This document shows positions 19,170 to 28,510 of a stretch of 64,000 nucleotides of DNA, in pieces. The DNA comes from Lithodes maja (taxonomy: Eukaryota; Arthropoda; Malacostraca; Decapoda; Lithodidae): the NCBI GenBank assembly GCA_037953745.1, contig JBAKBP010001417.1, positions 1-64,000 on the forward strand. The letters run 5' to 3'. The notes beneath the pieces were generated by a model, which did no database searches, was not told the DNA's origin, and was given only the letters and a program-made list of their open reading frames with translations. Made by a program: the position numbers and the translations under genes. The number at the start of each line of letters is the position of its first letter. Position 1 is the first letter of the stretch.

Positions 19170-22100
19170 TTAGAAGTTGTTGTTGTTGTTGTTGTTGTTC
19201 CCTAAGCTGCCTGGCCGCCCCGAGTCCCTGAGGAAGGCCACGGCCACGATCGGGCGTTCCCACAGAGCTCTCATTGAGTGAAGGTTGTGTTGTTGGCGTA
19301 AGTGGTTGTGTGAAATGCAGTCTTCTATGATGTGTTTAATGGTATGGGGTGCTGTGTTACATCCCGGGCAGGCGTCGACAACGGAGTCATCCAGTCTCTT
19401 CTGATAGCTCAGGAGAGCTGGATGGTGTCCGCATCTCAGCCTGGCCAGGTGGACTCGGTCCTCGCGAGGGAGGGAGGATTCGGAAGGATGGATTTCGGGA
19501 GGTCGTGCATGCAGCTGCGTGTTGTCTGTGAGTGAGTGGATGGATTGGCGAGAGATATGAGTATGGATGTGCTTCTGGAAGTTGGTTCGGGGTGGGCAGG
19601 GAGGGAGAGAGGACAATAATTGTGTGTGATACCGTGTGCTGGGTGTTGTTTTGATATTTCTTGGTGTCTGTGGGTGTGTTGCCATGTAGTTTAGTGGGTG
19701 GTCTTGGTTCGTGGAGGCTGCTGCCAGAAATTGAGTGCCTCTCATGTCCAGATGGTCTTTGACTTTGAGGATTTTGGTTTCTTGATGTAGATGATCTGTG
19801 GGTGCAGTAGCTGTGCAGCCTGTAATGATCTTCAGGGCTTTGTTTTGAATCGTCTGTAAGGTCTTATGATGTGTTTCAGCTAGGTTAGAAGCCCAGGCTG
19901 GGCTTGCGTATTCCATTACTGATCTTATGTATTGTTTATATACTGTGGTGGTAGTTTCTTTGTTGTGTCCAAATTTTGTGTGAGCAAGTGACCTGAGGGC
20001 GTTAAGTCTGGGTGTCAGTTTCTTTTTAATGTTTGTGGTGTGCTGTTTGAATGTCATATGAGTATCATATGTTACTCCTAGGATTTTGGGTGTGTGTGTA
20101 TGTGTTAGGGGTGTGTTGTTTATGGTGAGTTGAGGGATGTATTCGTGTTCACCTGTCCAGCTTGTGAGCAGGGTTGCGGTGGATTTGGCTGGGGCTAGAT
20201 TAAGTCTGTTTGTAGTGCACCAGCCATGTAGTGTGTTGAGATAGGGTTGAAGGAGATCTGTTGCTCTTCTTGGGTCATGGTGTGTGCATGTGAGTGTTAT
20301 GTCATCTGCATAGGAGGCTAAGTTTATTTGGGGAGTATTGGGTGTAGTTATATCGTGCATGTACAGATTGAAGAGTGCGGGCGATAGGACGGATCCTTGT
20401 GGGACTCCGTTTGGAAAGTTTCTGATTTTTGATGACTGACCGGCAAAAGATACGTGTGCACATCTGCCTGCTAGGAAGTTGGCCAGCCACCTTTTTGTGT
20501 TGTTGTGCATGTTTGTGTTGTAGATTTTGTTTGTTAGGTTGTGGCGGGGGATGGCATCGAAGGCTTTACTAATGTCGAGTGTGGCTAATAGTGATCTGTG
20601 TGGTGGTCTAGCTGAGTTGATGCCGTCAAAAGCTCTTTGTGTAAGGTCTGTGAGAAGAGTGTTTGTGGAGTGCAGTGGTCTAAAGCCATGTTGTGTTGGA
20701 GCTAGGGGTAGGTCGGGTGTAATTAGTTGTAATACTAGGCGTTCCATGACTTTGGAGGGGGAGCAAAGGAGTGTGATGGGGCGGTGCGAGGAGGGTAGCG
20801 TGGGGTCTTTGTTGGGTTTGGGGAATGTGATGATGATACCATGCTTCCAAGTGTCTGGTATTGTGTTGTGTGAATAGCTGTAGTTTGATATGTTAGTGAG
20901 TGTTTGTATGCCTTGTGGTCCCAGGTGTCTGAGGTGTATGTTGCTTATGTTGTCTAGGCCACAGGCGGGTGAGTGCTTGAGATTGTTGATGATATGCTTT
21001 GTCTGGTGATTGGTGAAGGGTGTATAGTCAGGGTCTGTGGGGAATTGTCTCTTACGTCGGATGACACGTCGGTCGTCTTTGTGAGGTTTTAGGTGGCTGA
21101 CATGTGAGAAGTGATTGATGAGAGTGTTTGCTTGTTGTTTACATGAAGGAGTAGAGTCTGTTGTTGTGATTGCAGCATGTGATTGTGTTGTGTTGCTGTT
21201 GGAAAGTGTGATGCTGTTTAGTGTTTTGTAGAGTTTTTTGGGGTTTGTTTTGTGATCAAGTGTTTGTAGGAAGTTATTCCAATTTAGTTTTTGTTGTTCT
21301 TGTATTTTGTTGTTAGTTTGGGTGTTGAGTGCTTGGATTTGTTGTGTGATGTCTTGTGTGTGGGGTGCTGGGGAGTGTTTCAGTGTGTCGCGTTGTCTGA
21401 TGAGGTTTTGAATTTCTGGTGTGAAGTTGGGGTTGTGTCTTTTTCTGTTACCTCTTGGAATGTGTTTCTTGTCAGCGTTTTGGATAGTTTTATTGAGTAT
21501 GTGTACAGCATTGTTGATGTTAGTGATGGGTGTACTGTTTAGAGTTGTGAAGTGTTGTTCTGTCTCATTTGTAAATGCTTCCCAGTTAGCTCTTTTATAA
21601 TTGGTGTATGTGTGTTTGTGGCTAGCTGGGGTGAGTCTGGTTTTGGTGGTGATAATGATCGGGAGGTGGTCAGAGCCTAAGGCTCTGACCACCCTCCAGG
21701 ATGTTGTGGGGGCGAGTTCTGGGGAGCAAAAGGTGATGTCTGGAGATGATGGGTTATAGAGGGCTTGGTGAGGAATATGGGTATGTTGATGGATGTCGTT
21801 AAGGATGATGAGGTTATCTGTTTGGTTTTGTAGTACCAGCCCTCTGTCTGTGTCGGGGTTGTCGACAAACCAGGCCGACGTCTTGGCGTTGAAGTCACCA
21901 CCCAGGATGATGTGTGGGGTGTTTGTGATGTGTTGTAAGTGTGGTCTGTATATATTTGGTACTGTAGGGGATGTTTGGGGAGGGATGTATGTGTTTATGA
22001 TGGTTATGTTGGATTTGTTGCCAGTGCGTATTTTAATCGATTGTATTTCTGTTGTGTTATCATTTGGGGGGAGGAGGGATTTGGTTTGTACACTGGTTAC

Positions 22101-23135
22101 TATGTATGATATTTCATTGTGTACCAGGGTGATGAGTCCACCGCCCCCGCCGACAGCCCGGTCTTGTCTGATGGTGGTGAAATTATGAAATGTGGGTGTT
22201 TTTTGTGATGTGCGGAGTTTTGTTTCTTGTAAGATGGCAATGTGTATGTTGTGTTGTTTGATGAAGTGTGAGAGTTCGTGTTTCTTTGTGTTAATGCCAT
22301 CTATGTTCAATTGGAGAATGTTAATGTTATGTGCACGATGTATGTTGGGTGCTGCTGCACGAGGATGGGGTGGGGGTGAGGGAAGGGCTGGAGGTTGGGA
22401 TGGGTGAGGTGGGGGTGGGGATTGGGGAGCAGGAGATGGGGGTTGGAATGGATTAGGATGGGGTGTGGTGTGTTGAGTTGAGGATGTGGATGGTATGGGA
22501 AGGTTAGGTGGGTTAGGGAGGAGAGGTGGACGGGTTTTAGGGGGGGGAGTGGATGATATGGGAAGGCTAGGTGGGTTGGGGAGGAGAGGTGGACGGGTTT
22601 TAGGTGAGGGATTTGACTGGGAGAGGGAGGGGCATGAGGAACAGGTCCAGGTGTTCGTGTAGTGTTTCTTGGAGGCAAGTATTGTACAGGTGAAGTGGGT
22701 CCAGTTCCTGCATGAATTGCAGAGAACTGAACCCTTAGTGTGGCGACTCGAGGTGATGGGTTTTGAGCAAGTTGGACATATGTATGTGTACGTGGGTCCT
22801 GGGTTGCTCTCAATGTCTCCGGCTAGAAGAAGTCTTCGAGAAATGACAGCCGGAGAGTCATTTCTCGGTGTAGGAAAAACTGTGTGATGTGTGTGTGTGG
22901 TGTGAGAGGTGTGGAAATTCCCGGCGCGACCGAAGCCACTCCAAGGACCCGTGCCCCCAGGGGGGGGGGCAGGGGATAGTTGTGGCGGTTTGGCTCCCGA
23001 AACTGCTCCCCGCGGCCGGCATCCGGTTATCCTCCACTGGACGATTGATCTTGTCTCCGGCCGTGGAGGGTCGGCAGCCATCCGCGGTTGGCAGCTCCGG
23101 GAGGTGGTCCCACGGCGTAGACGCCGCCACATCAT
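19170..23135 (-). CDS. Full-length LINE polyprotein with 2A motif, PHD-like finger, AP endonuclease and RT (1321 codons)
   Basis: A single uninterrupted ORF. Residues 101-114 end in GDIESNPGP, the 2A recoding consensus. At residues about 120-168 a Cys/His pattern (C-x2-C, C-x2-C, W-T-H-F-T-C, W-x-C-x2-C) resembles a PHD finger. A proline-rich linker follows, to about 265. Then comes an APE-type endonuclease (LNIDGINTKKHELSH near 276, ILQETK near 301, GGDFNAKTSAW near 412, GSDHLPI near 487). The RT has LDISKAFD near 853, GVPQGSVLSP near 910 and YADD at 942-945. The C-terminus has a CGHHP...CPGC...H...C knuckle. The final residues run into the (AAC)n tail as poly-Asn because a 5-bp deletion near 19216 removes the usual stop, still intact at 16279. 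It copies and inserts its own RNA. Clade is Jockey/CR1 superfamily by motif; not resolved further. Confidence 0.92.
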   Translation of the reverse strand: MMWRRLRRGTTSRSCQPRMAADPPRPETRSIVQWRITGCRPRGAVSGAKPPQLSPAPPPGGTGPWSGFGRAGNFHTSHTTHTHHTVFPTPRNDSPAVISRRLLLAGDIESNPGPTYTYICPTCSKPITSSRHTKGSVLCNSCRNWTHFTCTILASKKHYTNTWTCSSCPSLSQSNPSPKTRPPLLPNPPSLPISSTPPPKTRPPLLPNPPNLPIPSTSSTQHTTPHPNPFQPPSPAPQSPPPPHPSQPPALPSPPPHPRAAAPNIHRAHNINILQLNIDGINTKKHELSHFIKQHNIHIAILQETKLRTSQKTPTFHNFTTIRQDRAVGGGGGLITLVHNEISYIVTSVQTKSLLPPNDNTTEIQSIKIRTGNKSNITIINTYIPPQTSPTVPNIYRPHLQHITNTPHIILGGDFNAKTSAWFVDNPDTDRGLVLQNQTDNLIILNDIHQHTHIPHQALYNPSSPDITFCSPELAPTTSWRVVRALGSDHLPIIITTKTRLTPASHKHTYTNYKRANWEAFTNETEQHFTTLNSTPITNINNAVHILNKTIQNADKKHIPRGNRKRHNPNFTPEIQNLIRQRDTLKHSPAPHTQDITQQIQALNTQTNNKIQEQQKLNWNNFLQTLDHKTNPKKLYKTLNSITLSNSNTTQSHAAITTTDSTPSCKQQANTLINHFSHVSHLKPHKDDRRVIRRKRQFPTDPDYTPFTNHQTKHIINNLKHSPACGLDNISNIHLRHLGPQGIQTLTNISNYSYSHNTIPDTWKHGIIITFPKPNKDPTLPSSHRPITLLCSPSKVMERLVLQLITPDLPLAPTQHGFRPLHSTNTLLTDLTQRAFDGINSARPPHRSLLATLDISKAFDAIPRHNLTNKIYNTNMHNNTKRWLANFLAGRCAHVSFAGQSSKIRNFPNGVPQGSVLSPALFNLYMHDITTPNTPQINLASYADDITLTCTHHDPRRATDLLQPYLNTLHGWCTTNRLNLAPAKSTATLLTSWTGEHEYIPQLTINNTPLTHTHTPKILGVTYDTHMTFKQHTTNIKKKLTPRLNALRSLAHTKFGHNKETTTTVYKQYIRSVMEYASPAWASNLAETHHKTLQTIQNKALKIITGCTATAPTDHLHQETKILKVKDHLDMRGTQFLAAASTNQDHPLNYMATHPQTPRNIKTTPSTRYHTQLLSSLPPCPPRTNFQKHIHTHISRQSIHSLTDNTQLHARPPEIHPSESSLPREDRVHLARLRCGHHPALLSYQKRLDDSVVDACPGCNTAPHTIKHIIEDCISHNHLRQQHNLHSMRALWERPIVAVAFLRDSGRPGSLGNNNNNNNNF
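19177..23135 (-). mobile_element. Full-length 2A-LINE insertion with 12-bp target duplication
   Basis: The direct repeat ATCTTTAGAAGT lies at 19166-19177 and 23136-23147. On the minus strand the 3' end is an (AAC)n tail and the 5' end coincides with the ATGATG of the ORF, so this copy has no leader before its start codon. It may be slightly 5'-truncated: the related short derivatives carry about 100 extra bases upstream. Confidence 0.85.
22794..22835 (-). other. 2A-like ribosome-skipping motif in LINE ORF
   Basis: Encodes RLLLAGDIESNPGP. The core D-(V/I)-E-x-N-P-G-P is complete and is preceded by a Leu-rich stretch, as in active 2A sequences. In known 2As the ribosome skips the bond between the final Gly and Pro. 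That would release the first 113 residues from the finger-endonuclease-RT part. Activity is inferred from the motif only. Confidence 0.85.
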
Positions 23136-23147
23136 ATCTTTAGAAGT

Positions 23148-23514
23148 AAAGTTGGTTGGTGAACAAATATGAATACAATACTGTATGTATAATTAATTTG
23201 CCTGAGAAACAGATTCACTTGTTCATATAGTGATGTACATTCTATGTGCTGGTTTTGTGTTATTCAATTTCAAATGTATATTTTACTAAAGCGTTATTTC
23301 CATATAGCGATTTGTATCGATAGATAGATTTTGAGACTGTAAGCACATTCTCTGTGGACAAAACGGTCTTTAAACTTGTATGTACACTTGTACAGTATGT
23401 ATGTATGTATGTACACTGTACAGTATGTATAGATTTAGATATAAGTTCTTTTGTCTATATATTGTGTCATTCCTGTTTTGGTTTGTTTTGCAAGTTTTAC
23501 AATATACAGTGGAG
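23148..23514. repeat. SINE tail and dispersed repeat, no gene
   Basis: Begins with the resumed S1 tail (GTAAAGTTGGTTGGTGAA) and contains an inverted block of the GCTATATGGAAATAACGCTT family near 23290-23310. Includes (GTAT)n near 23396-23412. Ends with GTTTGTTTTGCAAGTTTTAC just before the TA element. Confidence 0.45.
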
Positions 23515-24677
23515 CCCCCATCTTCGCTACACCGGTCTTCATTGATTCAATTCTCGCACCACACACCAAATATTCCCCATTTCAATTCTCGCGCCAAAAC
23601 CCTCAATTCTCGCATAAAAATCCCAGCCGAAACCCGAAAAAATAGCAAAAATAACGAAAAACTCGACATAAAACTAGAAAACAAACAAAAACAATAATTT
23701 TGTTTTAACATAACGAAAGAATCTGCTAGTAGCTTGCCGTTTAGAGACAAAATCCGAGTGAATCCGAGATCCGATCGTCAAATGCGCAAGATGCCGCCAT
23801 CTTTGTATGACATCATCACTAAGCAGAAGCTTGCAGTTTAGCTAGTATCTGTGTTGACAAAACAACCGTTTGCAAGCCTTTTTGTGCCCGAACCCCTTAT
23901 CTCTCGCGTTTATTATAACCTCTAGTACATCTAGTGATAGGGATGGTTGGCCTGGTGGTAGCAATGAAGGAATTTCATGACCAAAACACATAGCAAAGAC
24001 CAGTCCATGTCGGACGAAAGCGATTGAAATGCCTAGCCTAGACGATGTTAGCCTAGGCTATGCTAAATATGACAATGATTTATAATAAAGTCTGTGTGGT
24101 AAGTAATCTTCTCATAATACGTATTTATACGTCTTTTCCTCATAATATGTATTTATTGGATGTATTTGGGGCGAAATGGGTAGGCCTACTTGAGGGGTGG
24201 CTGGACGAATTTAGAACCTAGGCCTAGGCTAGGCCTAAAAAAATTCGCATGATAGAAATAATGCCCCAATCTACAGTATTTATGGTTAGGACTGTCATTT
24301 AGCCATGTCTACATTATTATTTATAATGCATAAGATTTAGGCCTAAGCTACTTGATGTAGCCTAGACAAAAAACATGTTTTCATAGCCTAAAACTGGGAA
24401 AAAGTGTGGTAATTGTTTAGATATTGGGCCTTTTTTTTCTAGTTATTAAAAACTTATTCTATGGTGTATTATATGATACAGTATAATGCATAAAATTTAA
24501 TTTGTGTACAACAAAACATGTTTTCATAGGCAAAAAACAGAAAAAGACGCAAATTTTGGCAAGAGCACGGAACCGATTGAATTTTCCCCATAAGAACAGT
24601 GCCCCGATCTTGGCTGTTTCAATCCTAGCTCTATTTCTGCAGAACCGATTAGCAGCTAGAATGGGGGCTCCACTGTA
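23515..24677. mobile_element. TA-flanked non-autonomous element, CAGTGGAGCCCCCAT ends
   Basis: Inverted ends TACAGTGGAGCCCCCAT at 23515 and the same phrase inverted ending at 24677, both bordered by TA; 1.16 kb. It contains repeated phrases (TTGCATAAAATTTA; ACAAAACATGTTTTCATAG twice). No transposase. A remnant of a similar end (CAGTGCTCCACTGTA) is near 36014-36028. Confidence 0.8.
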
Positions 24678-24944
24678 GTTTCATTTGTTTCATTATTACA
24701 CTGTTCAATAATTGGGGAAAACTATGGTAGGCTACTGTACTTACGTATACAGTATATGCTTCATTAACAAGTTGAGAATATATAAATATTGCATAATAGC
24801 AAGACATTTTACAGACAAACATAATAAAGGTTGATTCGCTGACAGTACCTTTGTTTTGTTTTTCAAGAATAAAACAAATTAAAGTGAGGAAATGTATGTA
24901 CTGTATGTATATACTGTACTCTGGCACTTGCCCCAGTTTTCCTA

Positions 24945-25125
24945 TTTTTTTATTTTTTTTTATGGGGGTGGCCGACTCGAGACATAGCCCGAACAGGGAC
25001 ATCACAACACATCAGGAAAACAAACCAAAACAAAACACAAAATCACACATCTAGGTCATCCAGGAGAAATACCCAGAGACCCAGGCCTATTTGGGGTCCC
25101 CAGCAAAAGATACTGTAACAATTTT
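24945..25125 (-). repeat. RTE LINE 3'-UTR scrap
   Basis: Matches the 3' non-coding end found at 15880-16040 and 58620-58760 (GGGGGTGGCCGACTCGAGAC; ATCTAGGTCATCCAGGAGAA). Non-coding, severely truncated. A GGT trinucleotide run at 25191-25209 follows in otherwise unremarkable sequence. Confidence 0.65.
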
Positions 25126-25445
25126 CTAGTTAATGTACCTGTGTGAAGTTAGGTATCCCAGCAGAACTTGTGACTGGGGCCCGTTCCCCTGTGGTGGTGG
25201 TGGTGGTGGCTGGGCAGGGGGGGCACCCGAGGGGTCACCTCTGTACTGGACACCTTTGGAGGGGGCTGTCATCATGCTCCACTAGTCGTCACCTGAAATT
25301 ACAAAAACTTTTAATAACACTTCATAAAAAAGTCAAAGGAAAAACTACAATCAATTCTAGTTAATCGTCTGACATGCTGTCTAGATAGCGTAATGGTACT
25401 GTACAACTCGGAGGGTAATTAAGCATTGGGAGTACTAGTGAGGAT

Positions 25446-25858
25446 ATGCGTAAAAATAGGCTTAGATGGTATGGACATGTGGAAAGGGTGAACGAGAATA
25501 ATTGGGTTCAGAAAGTATCAATGTGGCGGGAGTTGCAAGGAGAGGTTGACCAAGAAAGATGTGGGATCAGGTACACGTCTCCCTCACTATCCGATGCCCC
25601 AATTTATGATATTATTATAGTTATTTAGGCGTTTGGGTTTGGGTAGGGCCGAGAACGCATCCCCATTTACCCCATTAATTTGAGGGTTCGCTATATGATT
25701 TTTCTATTTAAGATCGGGTTTTCAGGAACGTAACCCAATCGTAAATCGAGGGAGACCTGTACTACAAACTGATATCGCAGCCAAAGGACTGACTAAGAAG
25801 AATGCCCAAGACCGAGCTGCCTGGAACGCTGCTATAAGCTTAATAAAAAGTATCATGG
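25446..25858 (+). pseudogene. RTE LINE C-terminal fragment split by a TA MITE
   Basis: The first part encodes MRKNRLRWYGHVERVNENN, the RTE C-terminal WYGHV-RM motif. After the insert at 25572-25761, coding resumes as LTKKNAQDRAAWNAAI, the terminal RTE motif. About 75 codons in all; clearly a remnant. Comparable C-terminal pieces are at 2514-2660 and within 2661-6219. Confidence 0.7.
25572..25761. mobile_element. Small TA-flanked MITE (190 bp)
   Basis: Ends TACACGTCTCCCTC and, inverted, TACAGGTCTCCCTC, bordered by TA on each side. It interrupts the RTE C-terminus, and the flanking LINE frames make sense once it is removed. No coding capacity. Confidence 0.7.
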
Positions 25859-25924
25859 AGTATGTAACTTTATTTTGCAAGTTTTACATTATAATTTAGT
25901 GCAATAATTGGGCCGTCGAGCGTA

Positions 25925-25990
25925 TGGCCACAAACATGTGATCTACTGCCTTAGAAAAATCAAGAAAAACAATTGGTTTGGCGTTGGACT
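25925..25990 (-). pseudogene. Reverse transcriptase motif-A scrap
   Basis: The minus strand encodes SNAKPIVFLDFSKAVDHMFV, matching the RT motif around the first catalytic Asp (F-L-D-F-S-K-A). Only about 22 codons; host element and frame beyond are lost. Confidence 0.45.
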
Positions 25991-26197
25991 TGTTGCGTGC
26001 TCTACAATGCAAACTGATGCATGACCAAGTAATCATAAAATACTCTACAGTACAGTACTGTACTTGAAAATAGGATTAATTGAAAAAAATTATATCAACG
26101 AACCAGCTAAAAAGGGGAAAATCAATTATCTTGTGATATTGACAGTTGGATTCTTGGGCCAGCCAGTGCGTGTTATTGACAGACAACAGTCTGGCAC

Positions 26198-26289
26198 AGG
26201 GTTGGCACCTCTGCCTGCAACTATATCCATGTGTCAGAGACGATCGTCTCTGACACATGGATATAGTTGCAGGCAGAGGTGCCAACCCT
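26198..26289. repeat. Perfect 92-bp palindrome
   Basis: Two 46-bp arms meet with no spacer between 26243 and 26244, at the centre GAGACGATCGTCTC. By eye there is no mismatch. Both strands therefore translate to the same peptide in overlapping frames. It resembles nothing else in the window. Confidence 0.95.
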
Positions 26290-26380
26290 ACCAAGCTGTA
26301 CACACCAGATGATCAGCATGGGGTGCAGATACTTCTTGGAACGAGTGTACATAAATATTAAATACATACATACATACAAA

Positions 26381-26485
26381 TTTAAATCTTAATGTAAAAC
26401 TTGAAAAATAAACAAACCAAAACAGGGACGACACAAGATAAAGGCAAAGGAACTTATCAAAATCGCTATATGGAAATAACGCTTA
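26381..26485 (+). repeat. Unclassified dispersed repeat (GCTATATGGAAA family)
   Basis: One unit matching 8530-8645: ATGTAAAACTTG, then CAGGGACGACACAAGATAAA and ATCGCTATATGGAAATAACG. Class unknown. 26490-27157 holds no gene; short hairpins CCCCGAAAGGGG and CCGCCAAAGGCGG lie near 27060-27110. Confidence 0.55.
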
Positions 26486-27157
26486 AGCGGCTTAATAAAA
26501 TAAAATGTTGAAATAAAAAAACACAACCCCCCAGGATCCGGCCCCTCGCGACTTTTGTATTTTCGCGGGTGTTCTGGTACCGGGTAAAATATTGAAATCT
26601 CGGGATTTTGCCACGCTTATAAATACTGTACGCCAAAAAATTGCCTAACCGAGGTTATAAATATAAATATCCAGCGGAAGTTGTCAGTGTTGTCTTGCGT
26701 TTGGTGATAACTAGAAGTCTCTAGACCAAGTGGTTCAGTTTTGATGATGAAATTAATTAGGTCAGTATGCCGGACGAAAGCCTAGGATTCGGGGTTTATT
26801 CCCGATAATCTGCATTTACCGATACCCATATCTCGGCAAATAAATGGCCTAACCAAGTTTTTATACATACCAGAGGCAGATATGGCCGTTGTTTTGCGAT
26901 GGGTGAAGACTAGAACACTCTAAATTGTGTAGTTATTGTGTGAGGTGGAGAAATAAGACAGAGTTAGGCGGTAATTCCAAGCTTCGTCCAAATGCCGCGG
27001 CGTTGCACTGCTGACCGCAACTACGGTCTGTAACGGCAACTACGAGGGCGGGTGCCCAACCCCGAAAGGGGTTGAAATAAGGGAGCTATCCCCCCGCCAA
27101 AGGCGGCTTTCTAGGGCCGTTCCTAGCTGATGCCGAAAGGATTGGGTTCTAGTCATG

Positions 27158-27573
27158 TGGTGATGGGCTGGTCTATCAGAGTGAGAGCTGAGCGATCTCT
27201 GCCATACCCATAGCTTACTCTGACTGTTCCTTTTACTTATATATTTTCTAGATCTCAGGTGACGGCGTCTCTTCCGTGGATTGACCTCCCAATCTCCCAA
27301 CCTAGAGGTTGGCAGATTGGAAGCCAAAGCGTCACATTTTTCCTTTGACCCTCAACTTTCTCTTCATAATTGCTGATGGGAACAGGGCCCTGGGTGGGGC
27401 TTTGGTTTCCCGGGCGTTTCCGCACCCTCCTTAGCTCCCTGCCATGGAGTGGCTTCGGTCACCCAGGCTTTATTGTGGTAGGCAGGGAGGGATCTGTGGG
27501 GGCGCTCGGTTATGGCCTTTGCCTTGCTTGGCGCCTTGGGGCTGTTCGGCCAGGCAGCCTGGGGAACAACAAC
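27158..27573 (+). mobile_element. Short LINE-derived retroposon (derivative copy 2)
   Basis: Colinear with 7549-7955 (GGTGATGGGCTGGTCTATCA start; GGCTGTTCGGCCAGGCAGCC then GGGGAACAACAAC end). No ORF. Shares both ends with the LINE at 19177-23135. No clear target duplication seen. Confidence 0.75.
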
Positions 27574-28204
27574 TACGGTCTGTTTATATTTGTTCAACAA
27601 TTTATTAGTGATTATTGATTATGGATTAAGTGCGATTTTACTATAGGGCCACGCATTTGACAGGTACCACCAAGGATTTAATATATATTTTTTTTCGGTT
27701 TCCATACATCCAACACCAAGCTACACCCTTTTCTGGTGTAAGACACACTAAAAAAACAATGGGGACACTTTAATATTAATAATATTAGACAAAATATAAA
27801 GATAACTCGGTGGAAAAGTTGAGTTAGCGGGAGTAACGTAGATCGTTTGTTGACATCACGCTGGAGTTATAGTAGGCTACTTCGCGCATCTAACTAATTT
27901 CCCAATACTGGCAGTTCAATTAAAATTTAGGCCCCGCGATACAGTATATGCGGGTTCTATTTACAAAGGACAGCCGCATTATAGTTTTTACCCATTATCC
28001 AGCAATCTTAACAGTTAACGCCCACCACTAATGGGGATCAAATTATGGTTACCATGGGATAAAGAATGCCCCCCCCCCCCCCACCCCCCCCCACACACAC
28101 ACAAAACAAAGGGAAAAAAACACAAAAAACAAAGGGAGAGTGAGGATTGGGCATGAGTATAATTATAGATAGATAGATAGACATAATGGGTGGAAGGGAA
28201 CTCT
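27574..28204. other. Non-coding, simple repeats
   Basis: AT-rich with nothing recognisable, then a C-rich run (28069-28092), a (CA)n tract and (ATAG)n at about 28164-28181. Confidence 0.45.
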
Positions 28205-28510
28205 GCCCTGTGCCCTCCTCCCTCACCTCCATGACTTACCTTGAAGTTACCTTGAAGCACTTTAGCCTCAAGGGAGTGTTGGTCCCTCGTTGATCCCCGA
28301 GGCAAGGCCACAGCGTTGCCGCAACCCTTCACTGTGTTGTATATACAACTGGGACATAATGGAGTTGGAGGCTGCTGGGCGTGATGAGGTACTACCGTAC
28401 TGGTATGTCCCGGAGCTCCTGCTTGGTTCGGGATGGTAGCCAGAAACTTGTCCAGTTCCCTCTTGAAGACCTCTGTTGTCACACCTGTAAAGTTTATCAT
28501 GTTTATTAAA
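28205..28510 (-). pseudogene. LINE C-terminal fragment with ACCTTGA 3' repeats
   Basis: Minus strand encodes TTEVFKRELDKFLATIPNQAG, a C-terminal segment of the FK-x-x-LDK-(F/H) kind found in CR1/L2-type LINE ORFs. Downstream is the repeated phrase ACCTTGAAGTTACCTTGAAG near 28238-28258. I recall this motif from decapod repeats, but cannot check it here. Broken and short. Confidence 0.5.

Noticed and set aside
26064..26312. Overlapping open frames on both strands encoding the same peptide segment
   Set aside because: Explained entirely by the perfect palindrome at 26198-26289.
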